From assembly GCF_900091615.1 (NCBI RefSeq), contig NZ_FMIA01000002.1:2108001-2172000 (forward strand): a stretch of 64,000 nt of DNA, in the 5' to 3' direction. This document shows, one piece after another, positions 42,884 through 50,935 of this stretch. The DNA comes from Micromonospora yangpuensis. GTDB lineage: Bacteria > Actinomycetota > Actinomycetes > Mycobacteriales > Micromonosporaceae. The notes under the pieces were generated by a model. That model made no database searches and had not been told where the DNA came from. It saw nothing but the letters and a program-made list of their open reading frames with translations. A program made the translations under genes and the position numbers. Position 1 is the stretch's first letter. Each line of letters opens with the position of its first letter.

Positions 42884-42901
42884 GATGTTATCGATAACAT
42901 C
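42884..42901. promoter_or_regulatory. 18-bp perfect palindrome, LacI-family-like operator
   Basis: GATGTTATCGATAACATC is perfectly symmetric around a central CG, as expected for a LacI-family site. It lies 136 bases upstream of the GH27 start and 45 bases downstream of the TAP hydrolase stop, so GH27 is the natural target. Confidence 0.7.
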
Positions 42902-42946
42902 CATGGCTGTATATAGATGGGGGGAGTGCGTCGGCGGAGCCGCGGC

Positions 42947-44548
42947 TCAGCGGGCCGGGCAGCGTAGGCCCTCGCGGGGCACGGTCAGGTCGATCAGGTA
43001 CGCGTCCACGGCGTTGGTGACGCAGGCGGTCTGCGGGTACGCGGTGTGCCCCTCGCCCTCCCAGGTCAGCACCCGCCCCACCCCGAGCATCGAGGCCAGG
43101 GCCGGGGTCTGCTCGTACGGCGTGGCCGGGTCGCCGGTGGTGCCGACGACCAGGATCGGCGGCGCTCCGTCGGCCGTCCCGGTGGGGTAGGGATCGCGCT
43201 GGCCCGGCCACTCGACGCAGGTCAGCATGCCGACCGCCAACGCCGGCCCGAAGAGCGGGTACTGCTGGCGCCACTGCGACTGCAGCTGACGGATCTGCGC
43301 CACGCTCGGCTTCTGCTCCTCGTCGGCGCAGTTCACCGCGAGGTTGGCGTCGAAGAGGTTGGAGTACCGGCCGTCGTCCTCCCGGCCGGCGTACGCGTCG
43401 GCGAGGCGGAACACCTCGCTCGGGTCGCCGCCGGCCAACCGGTCGATCGCCCGGGCCAGCTCCTGCCAGCCCGCCTCGGTGTAGAGCGAGGAGACGATCG
43501 CGTAGAAGATCCAACCGGCGGTCGCCTCCCGCCCCTGCGGATCGCGGACCGGTGCCGTGCGGGCCTTCTCGATCGCCGAGGTCACCGCCGCGCGGGCGTC
43601 CGGGGCGATCGGACACCGCTGGGCGTTTGCCGCGCACCAGCGGGTGAAGTTGTCGAACGCCCGCTCGAAGCCCTTGGCCTGCCCCTCCGAGCCGGCCACC
43701 AGGTCCTGCCGCGGGTCGACCGCCCCGTCGAGCACGAACGCCCGCACCCGCTGCGGGTAGAGCTGGGCGTACGTGGCACCGAGCAGGGTGCCGTAGGAGT
43801 AGCCCAGGTAGGTCAGCTTGTCGTCGCCGACCGCCGAGCGGATCGCGTCCATGTCCCGGGCGGCCTGCTCGGTGGCGTACAGCGGCAGCTGGTCGCCGTA
43901 GCGGTCACCGCAGGCCCGACCGATCCGCTGGCTCAGCGTGACGAGGCCGTCGAAGGACTGCTGACTGGTCGGATCAGGGTCGTAGCCGAAGCTGGCGTCC
44001 AGGTCGGCGTCGGAGATGCACTTGACCGGGCTGGAGCGGGCCACCCCGCGCGGGTCGAAGCCGACGATGTCGAACCGTTCGGTGACCGAGTCCGGCAGGC
44101 CACCGAAGGCCGAGCCGAAGGAGAGGTAGACGGCGGTGTCCACCCCGGACCCGCCCGGACCGCCGGGGTTGATCACCAGGGAGCCGATCCGGTCGCGCTG
44201 CGTGGTGGACCGGGCGCGCAGCAGCGCGATCTCGAAGGTCTCCCCGCTGCCCGGCCCGGCGGTGGCGCCGCTGCCGTCACCCCAGTTGCGCGGCACCGCG
44301 ATCCGCGCGCAGTCGTAGCGCATCTCCGGTGCGCCGCGACCTACCAACTCGGTGGCCACCTCGGGACAGGGCCGCCAGTCGGCGGCGCCCCCCGGTGGGG
44401 TGACCTGCCGGCCGGGGCCGCGCTCGCTCTCGGCGTCGGTGCGCGGAGCGAATGCCGGCAGGGTGCAACCGGCGGCGACCAGGGTCGCCGCGACGAGCCC
44501 GGCGAGAGTGCTGCGGACCCGACGGATCCGGTGCGGCGTACGGGTCAC
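42947..44548 (-). CDS. Secreted TAP-domain alpha/beta hydrolase lipoprotein
   Basis: A 533-residue hydrolase of the tripeptidyl/proline aminopeptidase-like (TAP) type. The lipobox LVAAGC puts the lipidated Cys at residue 28. The nucleophile Ser is in GYSYGT, the oxyanion region is NPGGPGGSG, the Asp lies in VVGTTGDPATPY and the His in EGEGHTAY, the last two in the TAP C-terminal extension. It should act outside the cell on peptides or esters. GTG at 44548 has GGAGGGG 6 bases upstream. It follows the ligase gene by 34 bases in the same direction, though cotranscription is not supported by function. Confidence 0.92.
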   Translation of the reverse strand: MTRTPHRIRRVRSTLAGLVAATLVAAGCTLPAFAPRTDAESERGPGRQVTPPGGAADWRPCPEVATELVGRGAPEMRYDCARIAVPRNWGDGSGATAGPGSGETFEIALLRARSTTQRDRIGSLVINPGGPGGSGVDTAVYLSFGSAFGGLPDSVTERFDIVGFDPRGVARSSPVKCISDADLDASFGYDPDPTSQQSFDGLVTLSQRIGRACGDRYGDQLPLYATEQAARDMDAIRSAVGDDKLTYLGYSYGTLLGATYAQLYPQRVRAFVLDGAVDPRQDLVAGSEGQAKGFERAFDNFTRWCAANAQRCPIAPDARAAVTSAIEKARTAPVRDPQGREATAGWIFYAIVSSLYTEAGWQELARAIDRLAGGDPSEVFRLADAYAGREDDGRYSNLFDANLAVNCADEEQKPSVAQIRQLQSQWRQQYPLFGPALAVGMLTCVEWPGQRDPYPTGTADGAPPILVVGTTGDPATPYEQTPALASMLGVGRVLTWEGEGHTAYPQTACVTNAVDAYLIDLTVPREGLRCPAR

Positions 44549-44582
44549 GGGCTGCCCCTCCTGGTCGTGTCGGTGGCCCACG

Positions 44583-45686
44583 CTACGCCGGCTCCGCTGC
44601 CGGCGCGGCCGGGTCACCCCGGAGCACCTCGTCCACGTCGAAGCGGACCGGGCGGTCGAGCTGGTCGTATCCGCAGGAACGCGGGTCACGGTCGGGCCGC
44701 CAGCGGACGAACCGGGCGGTGTGCCGGAACCGGTCACCCTCCATTGCGTCGTAGCCGACCTCGGCGACCAGTGCCGGGCGCAGCGGCTCCCAGGACAGGT
44801 CCTTGCCGCCGGTCCAGCGGCTGACCCCGCCGGGAATGCGCTGGCCACGCTCGTGGTCGCCGTGCGCCCACGGGTGCTCAGGCCCGGCGTCGCGGTACGG
44901 CTGCAACTCGTCCACCAGCTCGGCCCGGCGGGCCGCGGTGAACGAGGCGCTCACCCCGACGTGGTGCAGCACGCCCGCCTCGTCGTAGAGGCCGAGCAGC
45001 AGTGACCCGACCACCGGCCCGGACTTGTGCCAGCGGAAACCGGCCACCACCACGTCGGCGGTGCGGGCGTGCTTGACCTTGAACATGAGTCGCTTGCCCG
45101 GCGCGTACGGCAGGTCGGCCGGCTTGACGATCAGCCCGTCCAGACCGGCGCCCTCGAAGATGTCGAACCAGCGACGCGCGGTGGCCGGATCGGTGGTGAC
45201 CTGGGTGACGTGCACCGGCGGGCGGACCTGCGCCAGGGCCGTCTCCAGCCGGGCCCGGCGCTGCGGGTACGGCTGGTCGACGAGCGACTCGTCGCCCAGG
45301 GCGAGCAGGTCGAAGGCGACGAAGTCGGCCGGGGTCGTCTCGGCCAGCAGCCGCACCCGGGAGGCGGCCGGATGGATCCGCTGGGCCAGCAGCTCGAAGT
45401 CGAGCCGGGGCTGCCCGTCCGGGCTGTCGCGCCGGATCACGATCAGCTCGCCGTCGACCGCGCAGCGCCGGGGCAACTGCCGGCGGGCCTGCTCGACGAC
45501 CTCGGGAAAGTAGCGGGTGACGCCCTTACCGCCCCGACTGGCCAGCTCCACCTCGTCGCCGTCACGGAAGATGATGCAGCGGAAACCGTCCCACTTCGGC
45601 TCGTAGGTCGCCCCGGCGGCGGTGGGCAGCCGGGCGACGCTCCTGGCCAGCATCGGCTCGACCGGTGGGTTGATCGGCAGGTCCAC
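44583..45686 (-). CDS. Stand-alone LigD-type ATP-dependent DNA ligase
   Basis: A 367-residue ligase. The adenylated Lys is in YEPKWDGFR (motif I), ELASRGG is motif Ia, DGELIV is motif III, FVAFDLLALG is motif IIIa, DGLIVKP is motif IV and FKVKH is motif V. An OB-fold domain completes it. This is the ligase module of LigD without polymerase or phosphoesterase; the polymerase module is a separate gene at 31568. LigC-type stand-alone ligases of actinomycetes look like this. I chose the GTG at 45686, where family sequence (NPPVEPMLA) begins, rather than 45731. It is divergent from the DUF1990 gene. Confidence 0.9.
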   Translation of the reverse strand: MDLPINPPVEPMLARSVARLPTAAGATYEPKWDGFRCIIFRDGDEVELASRGGKGVTRYFPEVVEQARRQLPRRCAVDGELIVIRRDSPDGQPRLDFELLAQRIHPAASRVRLLAETTPADFVAFDLLALGDESLVDQPYPQRRARLETALAQVRPPVHVTQVTTDPATARRWFDIFEGAGLDGLIVKPADLPYAPGKRLMFKVKHARTADVVVAGFRWHKSGPVVGSLLLGLYDEAGVLHHVGVSASFTAARRAELVDELQPYRDAGPEHPWAHGDHERGQRIPGGVSRWTGGKDLSWEPLRPALVAEVGYDAMEGDRFRHTARFVRWRPDRDPRSCGYDQLDRPVRFDVDEVLRGDPAAPAAEPA

Positions 45687-45737
45687 GGCGACAGTCAACC
45701 AGAGACCACCGACAGTCCGGTGGCGGAACACCGGTCG

Positions 45738-45743
45738 TAGGCT
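45738..45743 (+). promoter_or_regulatory. Possible -10 element for the DUF1990 gene
   Basis: TAGGCT, 37 bases before the GTG at 45781, which itself has GAAAGGGG upstream. It is the same hexamer as in front of the AEC gene. Confidence 0.3.
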
Positions 45744-45780
45744 GGTCCGGTTGGTTCCTCCCGCGTGAAAGGGGCGTGCC

Positions 45781-46284
45781 GTGACGGCCCTGACCTACCC
45801 GCACGTCGGTGCCACCCGTACCGGTGCGCTGCCGGCCGGGTGGCGGCACGTCCGGCACCGCGTCCGGCTGCCGGCGGGGAGCTTCGCCACCGCCGGTGCC
45901 GCGGTGCTCAGCTGGCGGCTGCACCGGGCCGCCGGGATCCGCATCGACGCCGACGGGCCCCGGGCCGCGCCCGGCGTGCGGGTGACCTCCGGACTCGGGG
46001 TCGGTCCGCTGCGGCTGCGCGCCCCCTGCGAGGTGGTCTGGAGCGCCGCCGACGCGCACCGGGCCGGCTTCGGCTACGGCACCCTGCCCGGTCACCCGGC
46101 GACGGGGGAGGAGGCCTTCGTGGTCAGCCGGGACGACACCGGCCGGGTGTGGTTCGAGGTGATCGCGTTCAGCCGGCCGCAGAGCCGGCTGATGCGGGCG
46201 GCCGGCCCGGCCGGGCGGGCCTTCCAGACCGGGTACGCCTGGTGGCTCGGCCGCACCCTGCGCCGCCTCTGCGCGCGGGGCTGA
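45781..46284 (+). CDS. DUF1990 family protein
   Basis: A 167-residue protein of the DUF1990 (YndJ-like) family of unknown function, common in actinomycetes. The typical blocks are FGYGTLPGHPATGEEAFVV, WFEVIAFSRP, and the C-terminal Arg-rich RTLRRLCARG. There is no signal peptide or enzyme motif I can name. GTG start with GGGGCG just upstream. Its last 8 codons and stop are duplicated in the downstream DNA (see the repeat at 46258). Confidence 0.88.
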   Translation: MTALTYPHVGATRTGALPAGWRHVRHRVRLPAGSFATAGAAVLSWRLHRAAGIRIDADGPRAAPGVRVTSGLGVGPLRLRAPCEVVWSAADAHRAGFGYGTLPGHPATGEEAFVVSRDDTGRVWFEVIAFSRPQSRLMRAAGPAGRAFQTGYAWWLGRTLRRLCARG

Positions 46285-46367
46285 GCCGACCGTCCCGCGC
46301 CGACTCCGCGCGGGGCTGAGCCGACCGTCCTGCGCCGCCTCTGCGCGCGGGGCTGAGCCGACCGTCC
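46258..46367. repeat. Tandem repeat of a gene's 3' end, about three copies
   Basis: The last codons and TGA of DUF1990 with the next bases (46258-46295) recur at 46296-46330 and 46331-46367, with a partial fourth copy to 46380. Each copy holds GGGGCTGAGCCGACCGTCC. It fills the gap between the convergent DUF1990 and AlkA-like genes. Confidence 0.85.
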
Positions 46368-46381
46368 CGCGCGGAGCTGGG

Positions 46382-47302
46382 TCAGAAGCGGGCGAAGGAG
46401 CGCAGCGGCATCCGGGGGCCGAACCGGGGCGCCTGGATGCCGGCGGCGGCCAGCAGCAGGCAGACCCGCCCCCGGTGCCCGGCGAACGGCGCGAGCAGCT
46501 CCAGCATCCGGGTGTCGTCGCCGCGCGCCTCACCGGCCAGCGCCCAGGCGACGGTGTTCGGGACGTGGTAGTCGCCGACGCTCACCGCGTCGGGGTCGCC
46601 GTAGGCGATCCGGACCACCTCGGCGGCGGTCCACGCCCCGATCCCGGCCACGGCGGTCAGCCGCCGGGTCGCCTCGGCGGAGTCGGCACAGCGTTCCAGC
46701 CGGTCGGCCACGGCGGCGGCCCGCCGGAGCGTGTCGGCCCGCCGCTGCTCCACCCCGAACGGATGGAAGACCCAGTACGCGGTGGCGGCGACGGCCGCCG
46801 GATCGGGAGGCAGCAGCAGCGGCTGCGCCGGGCCGGGGGCCGGCGTGCCGAAGTGCCGGACCGTCGCCGCGTAGGCCCGGTAGGCCTCGGTGCCGGTGAC
46901 CTTCTGCTCGAAGACCGCCCGCAGCACCCGGGGGAAGAGCTGACCGGTGGCGGGCATCCGCAGTCCCCGGTGCCGGGCGGCCAGCCGGGCCACCACCGGG
47001 TGCGCCCCGGCCAGCTCGGCGAAGCCGGTCAGGTCGTCGCGTAACCCCGCGATCGCGTCGGCCCGATCCACCACCCGGTCGGCGCCGGGGCCGTAGCCCT
47101 CGGCCAGGAGCTGTCCGCCGACCGGTCGCAGGGCGAGGGTGGCCGGCCCGTCCGGGGTACGGGTGGCCCACCAGAAGGTGCCGTCGGCGATCCGCGCGCA
47201 CGGGTCGTACCGGCTGAAGGTGAGCGCGCGCACCGACTCCACCAGCCGGTAGTCCGCCGGCGGGCACAGCACCCGGCTGGCCGCCGGTCCGGTCTGGCTC
47301 AC
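46382..47302 (-). CDS. DNA-3-methyladenine glycosylase (AlkA-like, HhH-GPD)
   Basis: A 306-residue base-excision glycosylase that removes alkylated purines. An N-terminal AlkA-like domain (about 20-115) precedes the helix-hairpin-helix region LTAVAGIGAWTAAEVV, and the catalytic Asp lies in VSVGDYHVPNTVAWAL. FPRVLRAVFEQKVT is the usual start of the second domain. The GTG at 47302 leaves a normal length; an ATG at 47428 would add 42 unsupported residues. The 260 bases upstream of this start, to the next gene, hold two direct copies of GACCGTCGAGGTG and no gene. Confidence 0.9.
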   Translation of the reverse strand: MSQTGPAASRVLCPPADYRLVESVRALTFSRYDPCARIADGTFWWATRTPDGPATLALRPVGGQLLAEGYGPGADRVVDRADAIAGLRDDLTGFAELAGAHPVVARLAARHRGLRMPATGQLFPRVLRAVFEQKVTGTEAYRAYAATVRHFGTPAPGPAQPLLLPPDPAAVAATAYWVFHPFGVEQRRADTLRRAAAVADRLERCADSAEATRRLTAVAGIGAWTAAEVVRIAYGDPDAVSVGDYHVPNTVAWALAGEARGDDTRMLELLAPFAGHRGRVCLLLAAAGIQAPRFGPRMPLRSFARF

Positions 47303-47562
47303 CCGGCCACTCTGCCATGCCGGACGCCCCCGGCCGCAGGACGGCCTGCTCCCGACCGTCGAGGTGTCGGCCCCAGGGGGCCGGAGGCCCGACCGTCGAG
47401 GTGCGGGGGCCCGGGCGCAGAATGACACGCGGCGCCGGCCCGGGTGGGCCGGCGCCGCGGCCGGGACGCCGTTCGCTGCCGGTGCGCCGACGTCCAGGTC
47501 GGCACCGCGCGGCCGCCGGTCACGCCCCCGGTGGGGGGCGACCGGCCACCGGCTGCGGTGGA

Positions 47563-48231
47563 TCAGTACGAGTAACCCGAGTCGCCGCTGTTGTCAGCCG
47601 GCGGCTCGACCGCCTTCGGGGTGCCGGTCGGCAGGCACTCCAGGTTCTTCTTGCCGTTGGGCTGGATGGCGAACCAGGTGCCGCCGACGCCCTGGCCCTT
47701 CCACTGACCGGCCTTCTTGTCCCCGATGTAGCGGTACAGCGGCCAGCCGTCCAGGGTGATCTGGCGGGTGCCGTCCTGCCGGGTCACGGTGCCGACCTTG
47801 TCGTCGGAGACGCCGGTGAGCTGCGGGTTGCCGTCGGTCAGCGCGGGCGGCCAGACCTGGGCGCACTTGTCGACGCAGTTCGAGGCGGCCGGGTCGTTGG
47901 TGTCCTTGTCGAAGCGGTAGAGCAGGAAGCCCTTCTCGTCGGTGACCACGTTGCCCATCTTGGGCACCGCCTTGCCCTTGAGGGCCGTGGTCAACTTGAC
48001 GTTGGCAGGCGGTGGCGCGGCCTCGGGGGCGTCGGTCGCCTCGGGGGCCACGGTCTCCTCGGGAACGGGGGTCTCGCTGGACTCCGGTACGACCGTCGCG
48101 GTGGGTTCGGCGGCGGCGACCGCGACCGGCTCGGCCGCACCCGGGTTGGCCGGGTCGTAACCTGCGGGAGCGCAGGCCGTAAGTGCCACCAGCGCACCCG
48201 CGACGATGACGGTTCGCTTCAGCTTTGCCAC
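47563..48231 (-). CDS. Surface lipoprotein with secreted-repeat (Lipoprotein_15-type) domains
   Basis: A 222-residue lipoprotein. The signal MAKLKRTVIVAGALVALTAC ends in lipobox LTAC (Cys20). A Pro/Glu/Thr-rich linker (about 25-80) is followed by two repeats of the COG4315/PF03640 type: GNVVTDEKGFLLYRFDKDT and RQITLDGWPLYRYIGD. Two Cys in SNCVDKCAQVWPPAL could be redox or ligand residues. The role of this family is not established; some members bind haem or metal. GGAGGG 5 bases before GTG 48231. It lies downstream of the sigma/anti-sigma operon in the same direction but after a hairpin, so it likely has its own promoter (a TTGACA box at 48285-48280 on the minus strand) and may be a target of the sigma factor. 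Confidence 0.88.
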   Translation of the reverse strand: MAKLKRTVIVAGALVALTACAPAGYDPANPGAAEPVAVAAAEPTATVVPESSETPVPEETVAPEATDAPEAAPPPANVKLTTALKGKAVPKMGNVVTDEKGFLLYRFDKDTNDPAASNCVDKCAQVWPPALTDGNPQLTGVSDDKVGTVTRQDGTRQITLDGWPLYRYIGDKKAGQWKGQGVGGTWFAIQPNGKKNLECLPTGTPKAVEPPADNSGDSGYSY

Positions 48232-48389
48232 GTGCCCTCCTCATACTTGGCAGTTCACCGAGTAGTACGGGGAGAGTGCTGTCAAGGTTGAACGACCAGG
48301 GGTGCTCAATTTCACTCCGGTGCCATTGAACCGCTCGGCCGATTCGTGCGTGGGAGTCCACACCCGAGGCGTTCGTGGCGGAAACGACG

Positions 48390-48429
48390 GATCGGCGCCG
48401 GCCACCCGTACGGGTGACCGACGCCGATC
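48390..48429 (-). terminator. Hairpin after the anti-sigma gene
   Basis: GATCGGCG and CGCCGATC arms enclose a second inner stem CCACCCG/CGGGTGA, 12 bases beyond the anti-sigma stop. It separates the sigma operon from the lipoprotein gene. Confidence 0.6.
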
Positions 48430-48441
48430 AGCGCCCGTTGG

Positions 48442-49215
48442 CTAGAGCTTCGCCGCCACCAGCGGGGTCGCCACCCCGTTGACGTCGACGGACTGCACCT
48501 GGAGCCGGGCGATGTCGTCCCGGGTGGCGAAGGTGGAGGCGCCCAGCACCAGCTTCTCCGAGTTGCTGTTCGTGCCGTACCCGCCGGGCGGCACCGACCA
48601 GGAGGAGATGACCTCGGTCTTGCCGTCGCGGCGGACCACCACCAGCCGGCAGGTACGCGGACCGGGCAGCTTGTCCATCACGAAGTTGACCTGCGTGCCG
48701 TACTTCTTGTCGGCGATGTAGAAGGTCGCCGCGACCCCGGTGGTCGGATCCGTGGCGGCGAACGGCTCACCCTCGATCGGGTTCGGGCCACCCAGCCCCG
48801 GACCACTGACCGTCGGGTTGGGCGGCGGGTCCACCGACGCGTTGGTCGTCGGCTCGGCGATCACCTGCTGCCCACCGCCGTCGCTGACGCTGGCGATGCC
48901 GACCCCGGTCAGTCCGCCGAAGACCACCACCGCGGCGGCGGCGGTCAGGACCTGCCGGAACCGCTGGCGCCGCCGGTGGGCCCGCACCGCGACCAGGGTT
49001 CGGTCCAACAGGCGGGGATCGGTAGCGGTCTGTTCCATCGCGGTCATGGTCTCGCCGTCGATGTCGGAGAGCAGCCCCACCACCGGGACCATGGTCTCCA
49101 GCTCGGCCGCGCAGGCCCAACAGGTGGCGAGGTGTTCCTCGAACCGTTCGGTGTCCTGCTCGTCCAGCACGCCGAGCGCGTACGCCGCGACGTCCATGTG
49201 CTCGGTCCGACTCAT
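48442..49215 (-). CDS. Zinc-dependent (ZAS) anti-sigma factor, RskA-like
   Basis: A 257-residue membrane anti-sigma factor. The N-terminal cytoplasmic domain has the HxxxCxxC motif HLATCWAC (His28, Cys32, Cys35) for zinc and sigma binding. One membrane helix (about 88-108) leads to an extracellular domain resembling RskA (TFYIADKKYGTQVNFV... GYGTNSNSEKL). Its start overlaps the sigma stop (ATGA), so the pair is translationally coupled. Release of the sigma factor is expected by regulated proteolysis, but no dedicated protease is next to it. Confidence 0.93.
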   Translation of the reverse strand: MSRTEHMDVAAYALGVLDEQDTERFEEHLATCWACAAELETMVPVVGLLSDIDGETMTAMEQTATDPRLLDRTLVAVRAHRRRQRFRQVLTAAAAVVVFGGLTGVGIASVSDGGGQQVIAEPTTNASVDPPPNPTVSGPGLGGPNPIEGEPFAATDPTTGVAATFYIADKKYGTQVNFVMDKLPGPRTCRLVVVRRDGKTEVISSWSVPPGGYGTNSNSEKLVLGASTFATRDDIARLQVQSVDVNGVATPLVAAKL

Positions 49216-49901
49216 TCCGTCACCCCCCTCTCCTGTAGAGCCGTGCGCAGCGCCCGCAGCGCGTAGTAGACCCGCGACTTCGCGGTGCCCAGCGGCAGCC
49301 CCAGCTCCTCGGCCGCCTCGGGCACCGTGCGTCCCCGGAAGTACGTCGCCACCAGGATCTCCCGGTGCGACTGACTCAGCGTACGCAGGGCGTCCGCCAC
49401 AGTCATCGTCCGCAACACCCGGTCGGTGCTGTCGGACTCCGCGAAGGCGGTCAGGTCCCGGTCGTACGTCTCCGCCGGCCGGGCCTGCTCACTGCGGTGT
49501 TCGTCGATGGCGATCCGGCGGGCCACCGTGACCAGCCACGGCCGTACCGAACCCTGCCCCTGCGCGCCGAGGCGGTGCGCGTTGCGCCAGGCCCGCAGCA
49601 GCGTCTCCTGCACGATGTCCTCGGCCCGCTGCCGGTCGCCGCCGGTCAACCGCATCACGAACATCAGCAACGGGCCGGCGTGCTCGGCGTAGAGCAGCCG
49701 GATCAACCGGTCGGCGTGACCGGTCTCCTCCGGCGCCTGGTGCCGCCCAGGGGTCGGGCGCGGCGTCACCGGCTCGTTCTGGCGATCGACCGGACGGGTG
49801 TCGACCCCTCGCGTCGATCGGGGCACCCGGGACTGGGAACGGGCGGACATCCAGTCCGGCCGGACCCGGTCGCCGTGCCAGCCGGCCGCCACCGCATGCA
49901 T
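49212..49901 (-). CDS. ECF-type RNA polymerase sigma factor
   Basis: A 229-residue group 4 sigma factor. Region 2 holds AEDIVQETLLRAWRN and SVRPWLVTVARRIAIDEHR; region 4 holds REILVATYFRGRTVPEAAEELGLPLGTAKSRVYYALRALR. The first 55 residues are Arg/Pro-rich and not part of the usual fold. ATG 49901 is favoured by GGAGG six bases upstream, but GTG 49770 (VTPRPTPG) would also give a complete sigma factor. It is translationally coupled to the anti-sigma gene. Confidence 0.93.
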   Translation of the reverse strand: MHAVAAGWHGDRVRPDWMSARSQSRVPRSTRGVDTRPVDRQNEPVTPRPTPGRHQAPEETGHADRLIRLLYAEHAGPLLMFVMRLTGGDRQRAEDIVQETLLRAWRNAHRLGAQGQGSVRPWLVTVARRIAIDEHRSEQARPAETYDRDLTAFAESDSTDRVLRTMTVADALRTLSQSHREILVATYFRGRTVPEAAEELGLPLGTAKSRVYYALRALRTALQERGVTE

Positions 49902-49981
49902 GCAGACCTCCGGAACGTCCTATGAGCACAGCAACCCTTGGCAGGTGCCGCCCGATGATACGGAGGCGCGCTCCCAGCGGA

Positions 49982-50839
49982 TCAACGCCGGGAAGAAAAA
50001 AATCCGAGTGGGGGCGGCTCGGAGCCGGTGGCGTCGGTGTCCCGCACCACCGGGGCCCCGCCGGCGAACCGGTCGAGGTCCGCACCGGCGACCACCCGGC
50101 CGGGAAACCAGTCGCCGGCGGCCCGCCGGGTCAGCTCCGGCACCGGCGGCTCGACCCGCCCGGCGACCAGCACCAGGTTGCCGTACCGCCGGCCGCGCAG
50201 CACCGCCGCGTCACCGATCAGGCAGGCCCGGGGCAGCACCGAACGGACCGTGGCCACCTGCCCCCGGGCGTGGCGCAACGGCGGGCCGTCGGCCAGGTTC
50301 GCCAGGTACCAGCCGTCGGGGCGCAACACCCGGGCCACCTCGTCGACGTACTCCACCGAGGTCAGGTGGGCCGGGGTCCGCGCGCCGGCGAAGACGTCGG
50401 CGACCACCACGTCGTAGCTCGCGTCCCGGGTGGAGGTGAGCGTCGCCCGGGCGTCGGCCACCCGGACCCGCAGTCGCGGGTCGGCCGGCCAGGGAAGTGC
50501 CCGCCGGACCAGCTCCACCAGCGCGCCGTCCACCTCCGACACCCGCTGGGTGGAGCCGGGCCGGGTGGCCGCGACGTACCGGGGCAGCGTCAACGCCCCG
50601 CCGCCGAGGTGCAGCACCCGCAGGGCCGTACCGGCCGGGGCGACCAGGTCGATCGCGGCGGCGAACCGCCGGACGTACTCGAACTCCAGGTGCGTGGGGT
50701 CGGTCAGGTCGACGTGCGACTGGGGCGCGCCGTCCAACAGCAGCGTCCACGATCCCGGCCGGTCGGGATCGGGCACCAGCTCCGCCTGCCCGGTGTCGAC
50801 CGTCTCGACCAGCCGGTCCGCCACCCGCCGCCGACCCAT
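49982..50839 (-). CDS. Spermidine synthase-like methyltransferase-fold protein
   Basis: A 285-residue Rossmann-fold protein of the spermine/spermidine synthase family. Motif I is VLHLGGGALTLPRYVA, and VVVADVFAGARTPAHLTSVEYV is the catalytic-loop region. It lacks the membrane helices of many homologues and no speD-type gene lies beside it, so it may act on another amine or use a SAM-derived cofactor differently. It is last in the herA-sbcD-sbcC-nurA direction, 65 bases after nurA, and may be cotranscribed. The final codons are crossed by an A7 run and a short hairpin (see 49996-50022). Confidence 0.85.
   Translation of the reverse strand: MGRRRVADRLVETVDTGQAELVPDPDRPGSWTLLLDGAPQSHVDLTDPTHLEFEYVRRFAAAIDLVAPAGTALRVLHLGGGALTLPRYVAATRPGSTQRVSEVDGALVELVRRALPWPADPRLRVRVADARATLTSTRDASYDVVVADVFAGARTPAHLTSVEYVDEVARVLRPDGWYLANLADGPPLRHARGQVATVRSVLPRACLIGDAAVLRGRRYGNLVLVAGRVEPPVPELTRRAAGDWFPGRVVAGADLDRFAGGAPVVRDTDATGSEPPPLGFFSSRR
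49996..50022 (-). terminator. Intrinsic-terminator-like hairpin inside the 3' end of a gene
   Basis: On the minus strand a CCGAG/CTCGG stem (50022-50018 with 50008-50004) with a 9-base loop is followed by T7 (50002-49996). It overlaps the last codons (LGFFSSRR) of the spermidine-synthase-like gene. Seven T's are rare in this genome. Confidence 0.4.
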
Positions 50840-50843
50840 CAGC

Positions 50844-50935
50844 CACCGGTCCGGGCGGCTGCGCCGGCCCTCACGGGCCGGTCCGGGCGGCTTGTCCCGG
50901 CCCTCATGGGCCGGTCCGGGCGGCGCTGCTCAGGG
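50844..50935. repeat. 33-bp tandem repeat across the nurA stop codon
   Basis: CA(C/T)GGGCCGGTCCGGGCGG units start at 50872 and 50905, with a partial unit from 50844. The TGA of the nurA-like gene is inside the array, so the unit is a duplicated gene end. Confidence 0.8.

Noticed and set aside
44849..45731. GTG/ATG starts upstream of 45686 for the ligase
   Set aside because: The first 15 residues of the longer frame (FRHRTVGGLWLTVA) do not match the family. Homology starts after GTG 45686.
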